Source: Meira nashicola (Eukaryota > Basidiomycota > Exobasidiomycetes > Exobasidiales > Brachybasidiaceae). From it: DNA of 64,000 nucleotides. The notes under the pieces are model-generated. The model was not told the origin of the DNA. It saw only the letters and a list, made by a program, of their open reading frames with translations, and did no database searches. Positions 59,015-64,000 of the stretch are shown here, one piece after another; position 1 is the first letter of the stretch; every line of letters begins with the position of its first letter. Where the stretch lies: the NCBI GenBank assembly GCA_001600355.1, contig BCJU01000002.1, positions 1,054,001-1,118,000 on the forward strand, read 5' to 3'. A program made the position numbers and the translations under genes.

Positions 59015-61225
59015 TTACTGTTCTGGCCTTTTATGTGAATATTGTGCTTCTAATTTTCGCAAAGCATATTGATAATCTTGAACAAGTTGAACAAAAACTT
59101 GATCTGGAAGGATTTTATTTGGTTCTTGTTGTTCTCCTTTGATACTTGCTTGCCATGATTTGGGCATACGAATTTTTTTAATCTTTTCCCATCTTCCTGC
59201 CCTTCTCATCATAGATTTGAAATGACGTGCTTCTTGATCTTCGATTAAAGTGTACGAATCACCTTGACGTCCTGCACGAGCAGTACGTCCTACTCGGTGA
59301 ACGTATTTTGCCATATCTATTGGAACATCGTATGAGATCACATTTCTAACATCTGGCAAATCAATTCCACGTGAGATCACATCTGAACAAATCAAAACGT
59401 CAACCGATCCTTGTTTGAATTCTTCCAAAACTTTTGTACGTTGTCCACTTTTTAAATCTCCTGAATATTCTCGTACCGTTAAGGAAAACTTTCCTCGATT
59501 CTTTCTTGATTCTTCTACGAATTCTAAAAGTTTCACTAACCTCTTTGCACTTTCAACCGATTTTGTGAAACACAAAATTTGTCGTAATGGTTCATCGGAT
59601 GTGTACAATAAATGCAAGAGATGCAATGGCTTTTCCGAAGTTGGCATCACTATAATGTGTTCCTGTAACGTAGATGGGAGAGCAAATGAATCTTGCCAAT
59701 CTTTTGGTGGTTCTGTATCTCCTTCTTTCTGTTCATTCTCCCTATCTTCAACGCTTACGAAAGAAGCATTTCGTAAATCTAGAGCAACAATCTTTGCCGG
59801 ATCTCGGGTCAGTGTGGCAGAGAAGAGCAGTTTCTGGACAGTATTTGTTGGTCGAAGGGGCAAAATACCTGATATACCTTGTAAGATCCCTGTCCGTTCT
59901 GATTGCAGCCGGGAAGCTTGCAGCCAGGCAGGATGCATGGCAGAAGGTGAAGCGAAACCTTGGCTAAGCTGATCGTTCTTGTTTTTCTCTTGAACGAAAT
60001 GCATTGGATCAATCGCTCTCAATACTCGCGGTAACCATTCTTGGAAGCTTTGATTTAGTAGTCGATCTGCTTCATCAATCACAAGGAAGCGTAAATGCTG
60101 TAAAGTGAATCCCGGTGTTTGATCCATATGATCGATCAATCTGCCGGGCGTTGCGATGACGATATCCACTTTGCTCTCAATCGGTTTCGCTTTATACTTC
60201 TCTCCTCCTAATGCATTAAGACGAATGTTCATCATTTCTCTTTCTTCTTCAGATCCTATTGCGGGATTTAACAGTCCAGGTATATTTCTTCGAAGTACAA
60301 TTGGATCTGCATCTACTAAAATTGATTGTTCATGTGTGAAACTTTGTTGACCTGTTAAACTTGCAATCGTTAATCCGCTTCCTTTACTTACAGCTTCCAA
60401 TGTTTCACGAACTTGCATCACTAAATCACGAGTGGGAAGAATGATCAATGCACGAAGTCGTTTTGAGATCCGACGCTGCAACACTTCAACGATTGGCACA
60501 ACATAGGACAACGTCTTTCCACTTCCCGTTGGAGCTGAAACGCAAATATCTCCTGGAGGTGGAGTTGGGTATAGATCATAGGCAGATGGATGTTGAAGAA
60601 GTTTGGGTATTATTGCTGTTTGAACTGCGAACCATTCAGTAATTCCAAGTGATTTCAACCTTGCTTCGGTGTTGGTACTTATCGAGCTTATCTTGTGACG
60701 ATCGTTCTTGGAAACTGAAACAACTTCCGGTCTTGCTAATCCTTCGGGAAGACCTTGTGCTGCAAGATCGCGTTTGGATGCTTGATTGATTGTAGAAGGA
60801 GCGGGAAATCGAGTAAGGAATGCAGGTTCTGATACTTGTTCAGATACATCAATTACAGGCTCATCAACCTTTTCTTCATGCATCTCTTCATCTTCAGCTT
60901 CTTTTTCTTCATCATCATCATCATCATCATCATCGTCGTCGTCGTCGTCGTCATCACTATCACTATCACTTGAGCTGTCTGAAGAAGATTCTTGATCAGC
61001 AATTACACTTTTCTTGGGAGCACTTGCGATTGCAGCAATTTTACGTTTCTTTCTACGATCTTTCTTTCTATTCAAATATCTTTGTTTCGCTCTTGTCTTT
61101 TCTTTTTGTGCACCAATTCCATTTATCGAACTTCTTGCTTTTTTGTCGGACTTTTGTAAAACATGAGAAGATGCTAATCTGGAAGGATGAATTTTTAATC
61201 CACCTCCAACCGAAGTCGAACTCAT
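59015..61225 (-). CDS. DBP6: DEAD-box RNA helicase Dbp6 (DDX51)
   Basis: The 736-residue helicase shows motif I APTGSGKT (230-237), LPTRDLV, ATPGRLIDH, the Walker B DEAD box in VIDEADRLL (383-386), motif III SAT and HRVGRTARAG (motif VI). The wide spacing between motif I and DEAD, and the N-terminal FAVQTAIIPKLL Q-motif-like segment, match the Dbp6/DDX51 group, which acts early in 60S ribosome assembly. An aspartate run (about residues 90-104) is encoded by a GAT/GAC microsatellite. The N-terminal basic stretch KDRRKKRKI suggests nucleolar targeting. Confidence 0.92.
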   Translation of the reverse strand: MSSTSVGGGLKIHPSRLASSHVLQKSDKKARSSINGIGAQKEKTRAKQRYLNRKKDRRKKRKIAAIASAPKKSVIADQESSSDSSSDSDSDDDDDDDDDDDDDDDEEKEAEDEEMHEEKVDEPVIDVSEQVSEPAFLTRFPAPSTINQASKRDLAAQGLPEGLARPEVVSVSKNDRHKISSISTNTEARLKSLGITEWFAVQTAIIPKLLQHPSAYDLYPTPPPGDICVSAPTGSGKTLSYVVPIVEVLQRRISKRLRALIILPTRDLVMQVRETLEAVSKGSGLTIASLTGQQSFTHEQSILVDADPIVLRRNIPGLLNPAIGSEEEREMMNIRLNALGGEKYKAKPIESKVDIVIATPGRLIDHMDQTPGFTLQHLRFLVIDEADRLLNQSFQEWLPRVLRAIDPMHFVQEKNKNDQLSQGFASPSAMHPAWLQASRLQSERTGILQGISGILPLRPTNTVQKLLFSATLTRDPAKIVALDLRNASFVSVEDRENEQKEGDTEPPKDWQDSFALPSTLQEHIIVMPTSEKPLHLLHLLYTSDEPLRQILCFTKSVESAKRLVKLLEFVEESRKNRGKFSLTVREYSGDLKSGQRTKVLEEFKQGSVDVLICSDVISRGIDLPDVRNVISYDVPIDMAKYVHRVGRTARAGRQGDSYTLIEDQEARHFKSMMRRAGRWEKIKKIRMPKSWQASIKGEQQEPNKILPDQVFVQLVQDYQYALRKLEAQYSHKRPEQ
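60914..60975. repeat. Trinucleotide microsatellite coding an Asp run
   Basis: ATC and GTC triplets (GAT/GAC on the coding strand), then ACTATC repeats, encode the Asp and Ser-Asp run of Dbp6. Length variation between strains is likely. Confidence 0.8.
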
Positions 61226-61548
61226 CCTATCGTTGAAGAAATGCTGGAGTTGTGATTGAGAAGAGAGAAAGCTTTAAAATTTTATTAATTAAACCAAAAA
61301 ATAAAGTACGCGCTAGAACGTATTGCCCGATTTCCGCGTACTACTTGTGCGATGCATAGAATGAATAAAAACATGTTCATTAGTACAATAGAAGCAAATA
61401 TGATGAAAGCATAAAAGATATCATGATAAAAGTGTGACAAAGTAAGGTGGCATAATAAAGACAAGATGAGAGATTTGCCTTGAAAGAAGAAGTCAAATAA
61501 AAGGGTAGGTAAAAAAAGGTCCGAAATTGCTGCTAAACAACATAATAT
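61226..61548. other. Spacer between DBP6 and the MP88-like gene
   Basis: 323 AT-rich bases; should hold the DBP6 promoter and the 3' end of the next minus-strand gene. Nothing else seen. Confidence 0.5.
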
Positions 61549-62503
61549 TTATTCTGCATCTTCAAATTCGGCACGACGAGCTACACGGGTTTCCATTGCA
61601 ATTGCTCTTTTTGATGGAACTTTAACTGCCTTACCTTGAACGAGAGAAGGATAAGCACGGCAATTTGATGATTGGCCTGGAGCTTGAGCGTTTGGAGTTG
61701 GTTTTTGACCTTGATACCATGTAGATCCAGAATAAACTCCTGGCCATTGTCCTTCAGTACCATCACATTGATCGAATGATCCTTTCTTGTAATTTGCTGG
61801 TTCGTTCCATTCGCATCCCATGACGTCGTAGATATGCGGGCACTGAGAGAAGGTTTAAAAGGTTAATGTCAGTTATAAATGCTTTCTAAACATATTTATA
61901 AATATAATATATATAATATATATCTATACTCACCCATTGTGCTGCATATTGTCCAATGCATGCACGGAAGCAGAATTGATTATAGGAGATGAAGTGTTGC
62001 CATTCGTGAATTTGTTGGAATTCACCTGTGAAAGCACGAGTGAAGACTAAACCACCAACTGGGTTACCTGCACCTGTTGCTCCGTGAGGATCTAATTCAC
62101 CTCCTTCATCTTTTGCCAACACATTAATCTTTGTTAAATCACCATTACCTGTAATTTGAACATAAGAAGGTGTCTTTAAGAAATGAGCACCTGTAATTGT
62201 ACCATCTGGAATTAAACGTGTACCATAACCTGATTTTAAACAATAAGAAATTGTTTTTGCTTCTGATTCACCGATCGTTGGACCGTATTTATGAGGAGCA
62301 TATAAACAGAAATCTTTAATGCTATTGATAAAGATATTTTGACAATGTCCTTTTGTTGTAGAAGCACCATAACGTTGTTGACAATCATTATAACCGAATT
62401 GACCATGAGCTGAATCAGTCTTTGCTGGTAAATTTGCTGGATTATAATCAGCTTTTACCATACTGATAGCTAATAAAGCTGTAACGACGATTGATTTGAA
62501 CAT
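61549..62503 (-). CDS. MP88-like / macrophage-activating-glycoprotein-family secreted protein, two exons
   Basis: Exon 1 is 62503-61934 and exon 2 is 61842-61549, with a 91-base GTGAGT...TCTCAG intron in phase 0. The product is 287 residues with a signal peptide (MFKSIVVTALLAISMVKA). The join gives FCFRACIGQYAAQW-CPHIYDVMGCEWN, followed by EPANYKKGSFDQCDGTEGQW and PGVYSGSTWYQG. This pattern is known from the basidiomycete MP88 mannoprotein/macrophage-activating glycoprotein group. The family is extracellular and often cell-wall linked, with no known enzymatic activity. I see no GPI signal at the C-terminus, which is short and charged (RRAEFEDAE). The upstream ATG at 62560 would bury the signal peptide, so I chose 62503. 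Confidence 0.85.
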
Positions 62504-64000
62504 TTTGAGTAGTTTGAAACGATTGACGAGTTTAGAAAATGAGAGTGTTATATTATTCAAAAGTGTTGGGGAAAAGGGAAGGGGGTAGGAGTTGATGATG
62601 ATGGAAACAGATTGAGATTTATGATTGATATTGTTTATATAAATAAATACAAATGTGTTGTGTTCACACGGCTGACATTGAAAATTGGCCCCGATTACGG
62701 GCTATACAGGGAAAAGCATGCTTCCCGCTTATTCCTGCAACAGATCATTTCTTCATTTATGACCCTCCCTCACATGTTCGGCACTAATCCGATCAAAAAT
62801 ATTAAGAAAGAAGGTACATGCACTTTCTTAAAGCAGTATATTCCCGCATTCCTACATAACCAGTCTCTTTCCCTCTTTCATTTCGATAGATGCCGAAAAA
62901 GAAGAATCTTTTGATCTTTAGGTAGGTCCCTTAATTTTTAGTTGTTTATTTACAAGTAGGAACAACCCGTTGGGCCTAGCCTAAGATAGCAGATCATCAG
63001 TGTTTTCGGTTGACTAGTTATAATCGACTTTGCGCGAGTTGAAAACCTTGCATACAAGGCACATTATCCCTGTTTTTTATTTATTGTTTCTTCCAAAGAA
63101 AGGCATAAGACGCGCAGAAATGATTCTTTTAAAGAAGAAACGCTAATTCTTCAATTCTCAATTCCCTACACCAAAAATGCTCGGCGCAGAAAATCATTGT
63201 GTTCTGCCTCGCATCTCCTTTGCAGTTTTAGTCTGCATGACTGCACAACTGAAAATATCACGTGGTAATTTTTGTTTCCTTCGAATGGATTATTCACCCT
63301 ATGAATAACATCATGAATTGATACTTCTTTACAGAAAGTGTCAAGAATCTACAACATGTTTGCTGACTGATTCAAATCTACAAAACTTCATGTACTTAGA
63401 TTATGTAACTTTGAATTTGAGGCAGAATTATATAATCAGAGTTACCTGCACTCCACTTCAGCAGTTCTTCGTTATTGTAGTAGGTACCTTACGAGTTGCT
63501 AAGAGAAGAAGCATATTCTAACGGTAAGGAACATTGTTCAATCTTATCCATCAATCACATCCAGCAAGGCCAAAGAATTCTCAAGTTGCATTATTGGACC
63601 TCCTCATTATTCAAATTCAATCAAGACCACTTGATATGCAACTCCGCATAATCGACGTGACGGCGTATGTGAATGCAGGAAGGTATTTGCAGATATTAAA
63701 TTTAGCATTGCACAAGTTCAGGTGCAGATATTAAACTGTAGAAGACGGTTGTCTAGTCTATACCGTCAAGCACGCTCGCCGGCGCAAACGCGTATAGAAT
63801 GAATCAAAACCCGCACTAGAAAAAGTTAAAGATAGAACGATTAATATATTAAGCCCAAGAAAAATAAGCTAATTAAAAAAAAGCAAGCCAGCCACACAGG
63901 CCATCTTGAAAGAATTAGGAAAAAAAAATCATACGTGCGGTGAAAGCGGCTCAATTATGATCTGTAATTCCGTGCATACAATCAAACATTTGTTTCCAAA
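62504..64000. other. Right-end spacer without a supported gene
   Basis: About 1.5 kb. A GT...TTTACAG pair (63262-63334) resembles an intron, but the joined frames are short and featureless. A GCCGGCGC block and an ACGCGT lie near 63778-63795. The next gene is probably beyond the edge. Confidence 0.5.

Noticed and set aside
63174..63400. Possible two-exon short peptide gene near the right end
   Set aside because: A GT...AG pair exists, but both joined reading frames stop quickly and show no signal peptide or conserved feature.

Overview
The window is nuclear DNA of a fungus, most likely a basidiomycete; I lean to the Ustilaginomycotina, with low confidence. The evidence is eukaryotic housekeeping genes (complex I NDUFS8, COX17, PAF1, SGF73, NUF2, FIG4, PIG-M, DBP6), fungal families (Zn2Cys6 regulator, Rua1-type regulator, Prm10/ThrE transporter, fungal LYS1, MTR-like permease, arrestin) and an MP88-like secreted protein of the basidiomycete type. 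Intergenic DNA is AT-rich. Most large genes are single open frames. The introns I could place begin GT, end AG, are 47-265 bases long and lie mostly in small genes and one regulator. I see no transposon, rRNA, tRNA or CRISPR array.

Layout. 1-4301: partial TVP38-like Golgi protein, convergent with a cytosolic phospholipase A2. 4798-7098: GID4, the substrate receptor of the GID ubiquitin ligase. 7099-8965: long AT-rich spacer with degenerate direct repeats leading into a two-exon gene for a small cysteine-rich secreted peptide. 9193-12573: two kinetochore genes, CENP-N/CHL4 and NUF2, divergent across a short promoter with two MCB boxes. 12702-17586: Zn2Cys6 regulator divergent from a PXR1/PINX1 G-patch protein. 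17690-22424: amino-acid permease, long motif-rich spacer, coronin. 23674-28854: giant arrestin. 29102-30185: six-exon coiled-coil gene. 30422-34181: Rua1-type regulator that I reassemble from five exons. 34404-35683: possible small secreted protein and a LURP-one protein. 36599-41434: LYS1, SGF73, NDUFS8, COX17. 42623-47689: Prm10-like transporter and a GVP36-like BAR protein. 48323-53237: unknown secreted acidic protein, PAF1, DUF2470 membrane protein. 53324-61225: FIG4, PIG-M, DBP6. 61549-62503: MP88-like secreted protein. The last 1.5 kb has no gene I can support.

The genes do not form a metabolic cluster. Several pairs are suggestive: two kinetochore genes share one promoter, two mitochondrial respiration genes (NDUFS8, COX17) are convergent neighbours, and four secreted or candidate secreted proteins are scattered in or beside long spacers. 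A recurrent GC-rich palindromic motif (GCGCTGC/GCAGCGC type) sits in many intergenic regions of this AT-rich DNA. It is the clearest structure that the genes do not explain. I do not see an obvious new multi-gene system.
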